Positions 27,661-36,346 of a stretch of 64,000 nucleotides of DNA are shown in pieces (the stretch's first letter is position 1; every line of letters begins with the position of its first letter). The notes beneath the pieces were generated by a model. That model was not told the DNA's origin, did not search any database, and saw only the letters and a list, made by a program, of their open reading frames with translations. The stretch is taken from contig NZ_LS999521.1 in the NCBI RefSeq assembly GCF_900520355.1, positions 1,054,001-1,118,000 of the forward strand. Direction: 5' to 3'. The position numbers and the translations under genes were made by a program. The stretch is from Acinetobacter calcoaceticus. Lineage in GTDB: Bacteria; Pseudomonadota; Gammaproteobacteria; Pseudomonadales; Moraxellaceae.

Positions 27661-29382
27661 ATGTTCATAGAAATCGGTGACTTTTTAAATCTTCGTCTAA
27701 AACAAATGGGTATCCAACATCTCTTTGGTGTACCTGGTGATTTTAACCTCTCATATCTAGAACAAGTTGAAGCAGATCCAGAACTCGAATTTATTGGAAA
27801 TTGTAATGAATTAAATGCTGCCTATGCAGCAGATGGTTATGCACGAATTAACGGTTTTTCTGCCTTGGCAACCACTTACGGTGTAGGCGATTTAAGCGCG
27901 ATTAACGGCATTGCAGGTGCATATGCAGAAAATGTACCTCTTATTCATATTTCAGGTATTCCACCGTTACATGCAGTTCAAAAGGGCACTTTAATCCACC
28001 ATACGTTGGTTGATGGCAACTACGACAATATTATGAACTGCATGAAAGAGTTTACAGTTGCTCAAACGCGTTTGACTCCTGCAAATGCAGCCTTTGAAAT
28101 TGACCGTGTATTACGTCAGTGTTTCCTTGAACGTCGTCCTGTACATATCCAATTAGCAGGCGATATTACTCACGTTAAAATTGAAGTAAGTGAGCGTCCG
28201 CTCGATTTAAGCTATCCAGCTGTTGAACCAGATTTATTAAACAGCGTCGTCAATAAACTTTGCGACATTTTGAACAATGCAAAAAGCCCAGCACTTCTGA
28301 TTGATAATGAAGCTTCAGTTTTTGGTGTAACTTCTCTTCTTAATGATTTATCTCAAAAGTGCTCTATTCCATTTGCTGGTATGAATACTGCAAAAAATAT
28401 TATGGATGAAGGCTCGCCTCGTTACATTGGCACTTATGTGGGTGGGGCAAGTCAGCCGCATGTTAAAAATATAATTGAACAGTCGGACTGCTTAATTGGT
28501 ATTGGCGCACGTTTTACCGACGTAGGTTCAGCTGTATTTACTCATCAAATTGCGACTAAAAACTATATCGAAATTAAATCTTATGGTCTAAACATTTTTG
28601 GTCAGGATTTCCCTGGCATTGAGATTGGGCAATTACTTGTTGAGTTAAATAAGAAAGTTGCACCACGTAAAGCGACTAAACCTATTCTTGAAAAACAACC
28701 TCAAAAAGTCTTTGAGGCACCAGCACAACAAAAGCTAAGCCAAGATGTACTTTGGAACTACATTGCTGGTTTCTTAAAAGAAGATGATGTGATTATTGGA
28801 GAGGTGGGAACTTCAAACTCAGCTTTATCTGGTTTAAAACTTCCTGCCACAGCTAAATATATTGCTCAGCCACTTTGGGGTTCTATTGGTTATACCTTGC
28901 CAGCTTTACTTGGCAGTTTGCTGGCAGCTCCTGAACGCCGTCAAATTCTATTTATTGGTGATGGTTCATTCCAGCTTACGGTACAAGAACTTTCTACAAT
29001 TATTCGTCACGGTTTAAAACCCATTATTTTCTTGCTGAACAATGGCGGTTACACCATTGAGCGATTAATCATGGGCGAAAACGCTGCCTATAACGATGTA
29101 CAAAACTGGAAATATACTGATATTCCAGCTGTCTTTAACGGTAAAAAAGGTCATACCACCTATGTGGTTGAAACTGCCGGACAGCTTAAGAGTGTTTTAG
29201 ATAATGTTCATCAAAATGATCAATTAACTTTTATTGAATTAAAACTACCAGCAATGGATGCACCGGTGAGTTTGAAAAAATTTGCCTCAGTCATCGCGCG
29301 TTTTGACTACGGTGATCGCGGTTACGAAATTTTAAAGGAGCGTTCCCAGCCTATTAAATGTAAGGATGCAAGCTCGTTTTAA
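27661..29382 (+). CDS. Indolepyruvate/phenylpyruvate decarboxylase (TPP-dependent)
   Basis: A 573-residue TPP enzyme that decarboxylates aryl-pyruvates to aryl-acetaldehydes. Catalytic Glu50 lies in GNCNELNAAYAADGYAR, and the TPP/Mg motif runs from GDGS (433-436) to the LLNNGGYTIE segment. The HHT motif near residue 116 (LIHHTLVDGN) is typical of pyruvate/indolepyruvate decarboxylases. With the aldehyde dehydrogenase and permease around it, an Ehrlich-type route from Phe or Trp to phenylacetate or indole-3-acetate is likely. No aminotransferase for the first step is in the block. Substrate preference cannot be read from the sequence, so I give no symbol. Confidence 0.88.
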   Translation: MFIEIGDFLNLRLKQMGIQHLFGVPGDFNLSYLEQVEADPELEFIGNCNELNAAYAADGYARINGFSALATTYGVGDLSAINGIAGAYAENVPLIHISGIPPLHAVQKGTLIHHTLVDGNYDNIMNCMKEFTVAQTRLTPANAAFEIDRVLRQCFLERRPVHIQLAGDITHVKIEVSERPLDLSYPAVEPDLLNSVVNKLCDILNNAKSPALLIDNEASVFGVTSLLNDLSQKCSIPFAGMNTAKNIMDEGSPRYIGTYVGGASQPHVKNIIEQSDCLIGIGARFTDVGSAVFTHQIATKNYIEIKSYGLNIFGQDFPGIEIGQLLVELNKKVAPRKATKPILEKQPQKVFEAPAQQKLSQDVLWNYIAGFLKEDDVIIGEVGTSNSALSGLKLPATAKYIAQPLWGSIGYTLPALLGSLLAAPERRQILFIGDGSFQLTVQELSTIIRHGLKPIIFLLNNGGYTIERLIMGENAAYNDVQNWKYTDIPAVFNGKKGHTTYVVETAGQLKSVLDNVHQNDQLTFIELKLPAMDAPVSLKKFASVIARFDYGDRGYEILKERSQPIKCKDASSF

Positions 29383-29438
29383 ATAGAAGATAGGAAATTC
29401 TTCTTAAAAATTAAATGGACTCATATTAAAGCAAACTT

Positions 29439-29471
29439 ATGTCCGAAGGTCGGTTTCTGGCCTTCGGATAT
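29439..29471 (+). promoter_or_regulatory. Hairpin between the decarboxylase and permease genes
   Basis: The stem TCCGAAGG/CCTTCGGA is extended by three more pairs (one a wobble) to 11 bp around an 11-base loop. No T run follows, so it may be an RNA processing or stability element rather than a terminator. Confidence 0.5.
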
Positions 29472-29522
29472 GGTGCTGAATAAAGGTGTACAGGAAGTGA
29501 CACCAACATTGGAGATAATGTT

Positions 29523-30902
29523 ATGGATGCAAACAATAAGCACGAGTTAAAACAAGGCTTATCCAATCGGCATATTCAACTCATCGCACTCGGAGGTGCG
29601 ATCGGAACAGGGTTGTTTTTAGGACTTTCTCAAACGATTAAACTGGCAGGTCCTTCAATTTTATTAGGATATGCAATTGCTGGAATTATCGCTTTTTTAA
29701 TTATGCGTCATTTAGGTGAAATGGTCGTTGAAGAACCAGTAAGTGGTTCATTTAGTTATTTTGCCAATAAGTACTGGGGCAAAATGGCTGGTTTTATGTC
29801 TGGCTGGAACTATTGGGTGTTATATGTACTAGTGAGCATGGCTGAACTTAGTGCAATTGGAACCTTCATTCAGTTCTGGTGGCCTGAAATTCCCACTTGG
29901 CTGACCGCTTTATTTTTCTTTATTTTAATTAATGGCATTAACTTAGTGAATGTCCGCTTTTTTGGGGAATCCGAATTCTTATTTTCCTGCATTAAGATTG
30001 TTGCAATTTTAAGCATGATTGGTTTTGGTACCTATCTCTTATTTACAGGCTCTGCTGGCCCGCAAGCTGGTATTGCAAATTTATGGCAACACGGTGGTTT
30101 CTTCCCACACGGGATTCATGGTTTTGTCATGGCTTTGGCCGTCATTATGTTTGCATTTGGTGGTTTAGAGTTAATTGGTATTGCTGCGGCTGAAACTAAA
30201 AAACCTGAAACAACCATTCCAAAAGCAGTGAACCAGATTGTTTATCGTATTTTAATTTTTTATATCGGTGCGATTGGAATCTTACTGTGCCTTTACCCTT
30301 GGAATATGGTTGCAGAAGGCGGTAGTCCATTTGTAATGATTTTCCAGTCATTAAATAGTAATGGCGTTGCAAACGTTTTAAACTTTGTGGTTTTGATTGC
30401 TGCTATTTCGGTTTATAACAGTTGCATTTATTGTAATAGCCGTATGTTGCATGGTTTAGCAGAGCAGGGTAATGCCCCAGCTATTTTGAAAAAAGTAAAC
30501 AGCCGTGGTATTCCAGTTCCAGCTGCAGTACTTTCTGCATCAATCACAGCAATATGTGTGGTCGTAAATTACCTGATTCCTGGTCAAGCTTTTCAGCTCT
30601 TTATGATGCTCGTTGTGGCTGCACTTGTCATTAACTGGCTTATGATTTCAGTGACTCATTTGAAATTTACTAAAGCAATGAAACTGCAAAAACATCAAAC
30701 CAAATTTAAAAGTATTCTTAGCCCATGGAGTAATTATTTAACCATTAGCTTTGTATGCTTTATTCTTATTATTATGGCAATGACGCCAGATATGAGATTG
30801 GCTGTTATTTTAGGCCCAATCTGGTTGGCTTTTTTAGCACTGATGTATTTCTTAAAATATCGTAAAAAAATGGTAGCGATGCCTGAAGTACAATCGAACT
30901 AG
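29523..30902 (+). CDS. Amino acid permease (APC family, AroP/aromatic-type)
   Basis: A 459-residue twelve-helix inner-membrane permease. The start LSNRHIQLIALGGAIGTGLFLG is the amino acid–polyamine–organocation signature, and EPVSGSFSYFANKYWG and FAFGGLELIGIAAAE are typical of the AAT (AroP/ProY/GabP) subgroup. Context with an aryl-pyruvate decarboxylase suggests aromatic amino acid uptake, though the substrate is inferred. GGAG lies about 8 bases ahead of the start. It follows the decarboxylase by 140 bp that contain a T-less hairpin, so partial co-transcription is possible. Confidence 0.85.
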   Translation: MDANNKHELKQGLSNRHIQLIALGGAIGTGLFLGLSQTIKLAGPSILLGYAIAGIIAFLIMRHLGEMVVEEPVSGSFSYFANKYWGKMAGFMSGWNYWVLYVLVSMAELSAIGTFIQFWWPEIPTWLTALFFFILINGINLVNVRFFGESEFLFSCIKIVAILSMIGFGTYLLFTGSAGPQAGIANLWQHGGFFPHGIHGFVMALAVIMFAFGGLELIGIAAAETKKPETTIPKAVNQIVYRILIFYIGAIGILLCLYPWNMVAEGGSPFVMIFQSLNSNGVANVLNFVVLIAAISVYNSCIYCNSRMLHGLAEQGNAPAILKKVNSRGIPVPAAVLSASITAICVVVNYLIPGQAFQLFMMLVVAALVINWLMISVTHLKFTKAMKLQKHQTKFKSILSPWSNYLTISFVCFILIIMAMTPDMRLAVILGPIWLAFLALMYFLKYRKKMVAMPEVQSN

Positions 30903-30926
30903 TTCACTAAATTTACAATGATATTG

Positions 30927-30965
30927 CGGTTACCTGACTTAAAGTAGGTAACCGTTTATCTTTTG
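30927..30965 (+). terminator. Probable terminator after the permease gene
   Basis: CGGTTACCT, 10-base loop, AGGTAACCG, then a T-rich tail TTTATCTTTTG. Confidence 0.65.
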
Positions 30966-31259
30966 TCATATTATTTTCATGTTACAAAGAAATTATTATT
31001 TCTTACCATATTTAATAAAAATTTTAGTCATAAAATTATTATTATTCGTAAAAGTAAAAATAGAGTTAAATAATAGATTTTTAAAATATTTATAATATAT
31101 TTGTGTTTTATATTTTATAAATACTTAAAATCTATATTTTTAATCAATGTCATAATACAGACTAATATATAGGGTAAAATACTCGCTCGCGTTGAATTAA
31201 ATATTTGATAATAGATAAAAAATAGTAAACAGATAATTAACAATATCGAAATCATTAAA

Positions 31260-31288
31260 GCGTCATCATACTGTAACTTAATTGTCAT
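31260..31288 (+). promoter_or_regulatory. Pho box (PhoB binding site) upstream of pstS
   Basis: Three 7-bp half-sites at 11-bp spacing: GCGTCAT (31260), CTGTAAC (31271), TTGTCAT (31282). The last two with their TTAA spacer closely match the consensus CTGTCAT-A/T4-CTGTCAT. A -10-like TATTCA is at 31295-31300. This predicts induction of the pst operon under phosphate starvation. Confidence 0.8.
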
Positions 31289-31378
31289 ATTTTCTATTCA
31301 CAATGCAGCTATCGAAGAGCGTACAAGCACTCAACAAAAAGTGACGTACAACCTATTGCATTAATGAGAGAGAACAGA

Positions 31379-32410
31379 ATGCGCTTAAATCCACGTCAAA
31401 TCGCAATTGCGTTAGCAGTAACTGGGGCAGCTGTAACAACGACTGCAAATGCAGCTCGTGATACGATTCAAATTGCTGGTTCTTCAACTGTACTACCATT
31501 TGCCAGCGTTGTAGCTGAAGAGTTCGGTAATACATTCCCTCAATTTAAAACTCCTGTAGTTGGTTCTGGCGGTTCTTCTGCTGGTTTAAAACAATTCTGT
31601 CAAGGTGTGGGTGACAACACTATCGACGTTGCTAACTCTTCTCGTAAAATTAAAAGCACTGAAATTGAAGCTTGTAACAAAGCTGGTGTAAAACAAATTC
31701 AAGAAATTAAAATTGGTTATGACGGTATTGTATTTGCGTCTAGCTCAAACAAAGCAGCTTATAAATTAAAACCTTACCATGTATTTGCTGCTTTATCTGC
31801 ACAACTACCTTCAAAAGGTAAGTTGGTTCCAAACCCATACACAAATTGGAACCAGATTGATAAATCACTTCCAAATGAACCAATTACACTTGTCATTCCT
31901 GCATCTAACCACGGTACACGTGAAGTTTTCCAAGAGAAAATGGTTGAGGCTGGTTGCGAATCGTATGAATACTTCAAGAGCTTAGACAAAGATGCTCAGA
32001 AGAAAGCATGTTCTACTTTCCGTAAAGATGGCCGTGTAATTGAAATTGCTGGTGACTACACAGAAACATTAGCTCGCTTAAAGACTTCTCCAAGTGCAGT
32101 AGGCGTGTTTGGTCTAAGTTTTTATGATATGAACCGTGACAAATTACGTGTAGCAACAGTAAACAATGTTGTTCCTTCTGAGAAAACAGTTTTGAACGGT
32201 ACATATCCTGTGTCTCGTCCATTGTTCTTCTACGTGAAAGGCGAACATTTAAAATCAGTTAAAGGCTTACCGCAATATGTAGAATATTTCGTAAGCAAAA
32301 AAGCAACAGGTAAAGGTTCTAAAGCTGAACGTGATGGCTTAATCGCAATGTCTGATGCTGAACGTGCAAAAGTATTGGCTGACTTTAAAGCAGGTAAAAC
32401 TGTTAAATAA
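31379..32410 (+). CDS. pstS: Phosphate ABC transporter substrate-binding protein PstS
   Basis: A 343-residue periplasmic phosphate-binding protein. The signal peptide ends ATTTANAA at about residue 24, after which the mature chain begins with the phosphate-binding IQIAGSSTVLPF loop; VGSGGSSAGLKQFC and VANSSRKI supply further ligand contacts. ATG 31379 is chosen because the GAGAGAGAAC run that covers the ATG at 31364 serves as its ribosome site. It is first in the pst operon, under a Pho box, and separated from pstC by an attenuator-like hairpin. Confidence 0.93.
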   Translation: MRLNPRQIAIALAVTGAAVTTTANAARDTIQIAGSSTVLPFASVVAEEFGNTFPQFKTPVVGSGGSSAGLKQFCQGVGDNTIDVANSSRKIKSTEIEACNKAGVKQIQEIKIGYDGIVFASSSNKAAYKLKPYHVFAALSAQLPSKGKLVPNPYTNWNQIDKSLPNEPITLVIPASNHGTREVFQEKMVEAGCESYEYFKSLDKDAQKKACSTFRKDGRVIEIAGDYTETLARLKTSPSAVGVFGLSFYDMNRDKLRVATVNNVVPSEKTVLNGTYPVSRPLFFYVKGEHLKSVKGLPQYVEYFVSKKATGKGSKAERDGLIAMSDAERAKVLADFKAGKTVK

Positions 32411-32425
32411 GTTAGTTTGAATAGG

Positions 32426-32458
32426 GGCTGGTGATCTTGAGAGTTCATCAGCCTTTTT
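32426..32458 (+). terminator. Intercistronic attenuator between pstS and pstC
   Basis: GGCTGGTGA pairs with TCATCAGCC (one G-T wobble) and is followed by five T residues. It probably lets part of the transcription stop after pstS, giving more binding protein than permease. Confidence 0.65.
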
Positions 32459-32509
32459 GTCTAACTTGTTTTTCCAAATTATGACAATTGAGAAAACAGT
32501 GGAGAGTAC

Positions 32510-33889
32510 ATGAATCTGCTACTTATCGGTGTGTTGTTAGCCCTTGTGGCAATCGCATATCAACTTGGGCTGAGAAAGAGCCGTAGCCTAGCAGGTAAGG
32601 GAAGCAACTCGGCGACGTTACATTCTCGTCCTGGTTATTATGGTGCACTGGTTGGGCTTTGGTGCGGTATCCCTGCTTTTTTAATTTTGATCATTTGGAG
32701 CTTGGTTGAACCAAGTGTTTTAAACCATATTATTTTTAATAATATTCCCGCGACCGTAAGTGCTTCACTTGATGAAGCTGGCAGAAGTGTATTAGTTGAT
32801 CGTGTTCAAGCGATTGCTTCTGGTTTTGGGGTGAGTGATAAACCGGCAGCCTATGAGTTAGCTGCTGCTCAACAGTTCGCAAAATTTCAAACCATTGGCT
32901 CTTTTGCCAAATTTGCTGTTGTCGTTTGTGCAGCTTTATTGGGTTTGGTTTGGGCGAAGAAAAAAATTAATCAACAATATCGTGCGCGTAACCAAGTTGA
33001 ACGTGCCATTAATGTTGCTTTGATTTTATGTTCTGGTGTTGCGATTTTGACAACCATCGGTATTGTGATGTCGATGTTTGGCGAAGCAATGCACTTTTTC
33101 CGTTTTGTAAGTCCGCTTGATTTCTTCTTCGGGACAGAGTGGAACCCAGGCTTTAGTACTTCAGGTAATGTTGAAGGCAGTTATGGTTTACTGCCATTAC
33201 TTTGGGGCACGCTCATGGTCAGCGGCATTGCTTTATTAGTTGCCGTACCCATTGGATTAATGATTGCCATTTATTTAGCTGAATATGCTTCTCCTTGGTT
33301 ACGCTCATGGGCAAAACCAGCAATTGAAGTTTTAGCCGGTATTCCAACAATCGTTTATGGTGTTTTTGCCATGATGGTTATTGGGCCATTTTTCAAGGCA
33401 GCTGGCGCTTACGTTGGCCTTGAAATTAACGCGACCAGTGCTTTGACTGCTGGTTTCGTAATGGGGATTATGATTATTCCGTTTGTTTCTTCTTTATCAG
33501 ACGACATTATTACCCAAGTACCTCGTGCTTTACGTGACGGTTCTTTAGGACTTGGGGCAACTAAGTCAGAAACAATTCGTCAAGTCGTTTTACCTGCTGC
33601 ATTACCAGGTATTACGGGCGCATTTTTACTAGCTGTCTCTCGCGCCGTAGGGGAAACCATGATCGTGGTTTTGGCCGCAGGGAACAGCCCACTTTTACAT
33701 GCAAATCCATTTGAAGCTGTTTCGACAGTGACCGTTACGATCGTAAAACAGTTGACTGGCGATACTGACTTTGCCAGCCCACAAGCTTTGGTTGCATTCG
33801 CGTTAGGTCTAACACTATTTGTGATTACCTTATGCTTAAACATTGTTGCACTGTACATTGTGCGTAAATACCGTGAGCAATACGAATGA
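32510..33889 (+). CDS. pstC: Phosphate ABC transporter permease PstC
   Basis: A 459-residue inner-membrane permease. The C-terminal half (about 235-450) is the transporter domain with the EAA-type loop DGSLGLGATKSETIRQVVLPAALPG that docks the ATPase. The N-terminal half carries two extra helices and a soluble segment that E. coli PstC lacks; long forms are usual in Pseudomonas and Acinetobacter. GGAGAG precedes the ATG, and the stop overlaps the pstA start by 4 bases, so translation is coupled. Confidence 0.92.
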   Translation: MNLLLIGVLLALVAIAYQLGLRKSRSLAGKGSNSATLHSRPGYYGALVGLWCGIPAFLILIIWSLVEPSVLNHIIFNNIPATVSASLDEAGRSVLVDRVQAIASGFGVSDKPAAYELAAAQQFAKFQTIGSFAKFAVVVCAALLGLVWAKKKINQQYRARNQVERAINVALILCSGVAILTTIGIVMSMFGEAMHFFRFVSPLDFFFGTEWNPGFSTSGNVEGSYGLLPLLWGTLMVSGIALLVAVPIGLMIAIYLAEYASPWLRSWAKPAIEVLAGIPTIVYGVFAMMVIGPFFKAAGAYVGLEINATSALTAGFVMGIMIIPFVSSLSDDIITQVPRALRDGSLGLGATKSETIRQVVLPAALPGITGAFLLAVSRAVGETMIVVLAAGNSPLLHANPFEAVSTVTVTIVKQLTGDTDFASPQALVAFALGLTLFVITLCLNIVALYIVRKYREQYE

Positions 33890-35283
33890 GTACATCAAAT
33901 ACATCATCTCCTATGGATCAGAACGTATTTGATCCAAAAGCTGCTGCTGAATCACGTGAGCGACGTAAACAGGTCATCGAAAAATCTTTGGCTAAGCGTC
34001 ATCGTAAAGAAAAAGCTTTTCGTTATGCTGGTTTCTCGGCAGTCGTAATTGGACTTGCATTCGTTGCACTATTGTTTAGCAGTATTTTGGCAAAAGGTTT
34101 ACCTGCTTTTTGGCAAACCAGCATGAATGTTCCAATTTACTTTGATCCGAAAGTGATTGATGCAGGTCCGGTACCTGTTCGTGGGCAGGGGGAAACACCT
34201 GCACATTATCAAGAGCGCTATATCGATTGGCAAACCAAAATGGGTATGGTGGATTGGGACGGCATTATTGTAAATGGAATGATTGCTAAAGACCCTGCAC
34301 TTGCTGGCCAACGTGATTACTTAAGCAGTCTTTATGCGAGCTCAGAAGCTTATCGTTTACGTGATATGGTTTTTGCGGACCCATCATTAATTGGTAAGAA
34401 AGAAAATCTTAATTTCTTGGGCGATGCCAATGTTGATGTCTGGTTAAAAGGTAATATTGACCGTTCATTGCCAGATGAGCAACAGCAACTTGGACCTGAA
34501 GTGCGTAAACTTGCAGATGAGCTAAAAGCAAAAGGTGTTCTTGAAAGTACATTTAATATGAACTTATTTAAGAATCCGGACTCTCGTAGTTCACCAGCAA
34601 TTAGTGGTCTTGCGGGTGCGTTTATGGGCTCGTTGTTTATGATGCTAATTGTGATCATTATTGCAATTCCGATTGGTGTTGCCAGCGCAATCTATCTTGA
34701 AGAATTTGCTCCAAAAAATATTCTTACAGACATTATTGAAGTCAACATCAATAACCTTGCTGCTGTTCCTTCAATTGTGTTTGGTTTACTCGGTGCGGCG
34801 ATTTTTATTGGTTGGATGCATTTGCCTCTATCTGCTCCACTGGTAGGTGGTTTAGTGTTGAGTTTAATGACGCTACCGACAGTCATTATTACCACTCGTG
34901 CTTCATTAAAAGCAGTACCACCTTCTATTCGACAAGCTGCACTTGGTTTGGGCGCTTCTAAATTCCAAACCATTTTCCACCACGTTTTACCATTAGCTTT
35001 GCCAGGTATTATGACCGGCGCAATTATTGGTGTTGCTCATGCACTTGGTGAAACAGCACCTTTACTTTTAATTGGAATGAGTGCATTCGTTGCAAGTATT
35101 CCTACAACTCCATTTGATCAAGCAACCGCTTTACCTGTCCAAGTTTACTTATGGCAAGGTAATGAGTTGCGTAACTTCTTCGAAGGCCGTACTGCCGCTG
35201 CGATTATCGTACTCCTTGCATTAATGATTGGTTTAAACAGTCTTGCAATTTGGTTACGTAAAAAGTTCGAAGTGCGTTGGTAA
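33886..35283 (+). CDS. pstA: Phosphate ABC transporter permease PstA
   Basis: A 465-residue permease partner of PstC. A charged cytoplasmic N-terminus (1-45) leads into one helix, then an extracytoplasmic domain of about 160 residues (PVPVRGQGETPAHYQERY onward), then the five-helix permease core with the coupling loop QAALGLGASKFQTIFHHVLP. The long N-terminal insertion again distinguishes it from the 296-residue E. coli protein. The ATGA overlap with pstC and 13-bp spacing to pstB place it in one operon. Confidence 0.92.
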   Translation: MSTSNTSSPMDQNVFDPKAAAESRERRKQVIEKSLAKRHRKEKAFRYAGFSAVVIGLAFVALLFSSILAKGLPAFWQTSMNVPIYFDPKVIDAGPVPVRGQGETPAHYQERYIDWQTKMGMVDWDGIIVNGMIAKDPALAGQRDYLSSLYASSEAYRLRDMVFADPSLIGKKENLNFLGDANVDVWLKGNIDRSLPDEQQQLGPEVRKLADELKAKGVLESTFNMNLFKNPDSRSSPAISGLAGAFMGSLFMMLIVIIIAIPIGVASAIYLEEFAPKNILTDIIEVNINNLAAVPSIVFGLLGAAIFIGWMHLPLSAPLVGGLVLSLMTLPTVIITTRASLKAVPPSIRQAALGLGASKFQTIFHHVLPLALPGIMTGAIIGVAHALGETAPLLLIGMSAFVASIPTTPFDQATALPVQVYLWQGNELRNFFEGRTAAAIIVLLALMIGLNSLAIWLRKKFEVRW

Positions 35284-35296
35284 TTGAGGATAAATT

Positions 35297-36199
35297 ATGA
35301 ATACTATTGATATTACGAATTCCTTAGAAAAGGATAAGTTAGTGAACACTGAACAATCTCAATTTACAGATAAATCGCAAAATCATGGCACTTCGTATGT
35401 TTCGCATTTTGAACCACAAACTTCAAAAAAGCAGAACTCAACCGAAATCAAAATTAGTGCACAAGATGCCCATGTTTATTATGGTGATGTTGAAGCGATT
35501 AAGGGCATTGATCTCGATATTTACCAAAACGAAGTTATTGCCTTTATTGGGCCTTCAGGTTGTGGTAAATCTACCTTTCTTCGTACGATAAACCGCATGA
35601 ATGACACCATTGATGGTTGTCGTGTAACAGGTAAGATTACACTCGATAACCACAATATTTATGACCCAAACCTTGATGTCGTATTATTACGTGCTCAGGT
35701 GGGAATGGTATTCCAGAAGCCAAATCCGTTCCCTAAAACTATTTTTGATAACGTGGCATATGGTCCTAAACTTCATGGTCTAGCACGTGATAAATATGAT
35801 CTAGAAGAAATTGTTGAAAATAGCTTGCGTAAAGCGGGTTTATGGGAAGAAGTGAAAGATCGTTTGAATCAACCGGGTACTGGTTTGTCGGGTGGTCAGC
35901 AACAACGTTTATGTATTGCACGTACTATTGCAGTAAGTCCTGAAGTGATTTTGATGGATGAGCCGTGTTCTGCACTCGACCCAATCGCAACAGCAAAAAT
36001 TGAAGAATTGATTTCTGATTTATCAGAGCAATATACAATTGTAATTGTGACGCACTCAATGCAACAAGCGGCGCGTGTTTCGGATCGTACTGCTTACTTC
36101 CATTTAGGTGATTTGATTGAAGTCAACTCAACTGAAAAAGTCTTTACTCAACCTGATCATCAGTTGACAGAAGCTTATATTACTGGACGATTCGGTTAA
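35297..36199 (+). CDS. pstB: Phosphate ABC transporter ATPase PstB
   Basis: A 300-residue ATPase that drives phosphate import. Walker [10 protein letters not shown] is at 85-93, the signature LSGGQQQ at 197-203 and Walker B ILMDEP at 218-223. About 50 residues precede the ABC core, which is longer than E. coli PstB (257 residues); this serine/lysine-rich extension has no recognisable motif, though such tails occur in relatives. GAGGA lies about 8 bases before the ATG. No phoU follows; a terminator ends the operon here. Confidence 0.93.
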   Translation: MNTIDITNSLEKDKLVNTEQSQFTDKSQNHGTSYVSHFEPQTSKKQNSTEIKISAQDAHVYYGDVEAIKGIDLDIYQNEVIAFIGPSGCGKSTFLRTINRMNDTIDGCRVTGKITLDNHNIYDPNLDVVLLRAQVGMVFQKPNPFPKTIFDNVAYGPKLHGLARDKYDLEEIVENSLRKAGLWEEVKDRLNQPGTGLSGGQQQRLCIARTIAVSPEVILMDEPCSALDPIATAKIEELISDLSEQYTIVIVTHSMQQAARVSDRTAYFHLGDLIEVNSTEKVFTQPDHQLTEAYITGRFG

Positions 36200-36213
36200 T
36201 TAATAATTAAGAC

Positions 36214-36241
36214 AAAAAAAGAGCCATGTGCTCTTTTTTTT
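36214..36241 (+). terminator. Terminator after pstB
   Basis: A-rich run, AAAGAGC, loop CATGT, GCTCTTT and a T run. Confidence 0.82.
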
Positions 36242-36346
36242 ATTTTATAAATGAAAATGACTCTATTTTGCAAAAACGCTATTGAATTTTAATCAAAAGG
36301 ACCACATCTTAAGGCTATAAAAGATAACTTATGAGCTTAGAATTTT

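Larger units (their letters stand above)
30903..31378. other. 476-bp spacer upstream of pstS
   Basis: It begins with the permease terminator (30927-30965), continues as very AT-rich DNA (about 30960-31250) with no recognisable gene, and ends with the Pho box and pstS leader. Confidence 0.6.
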
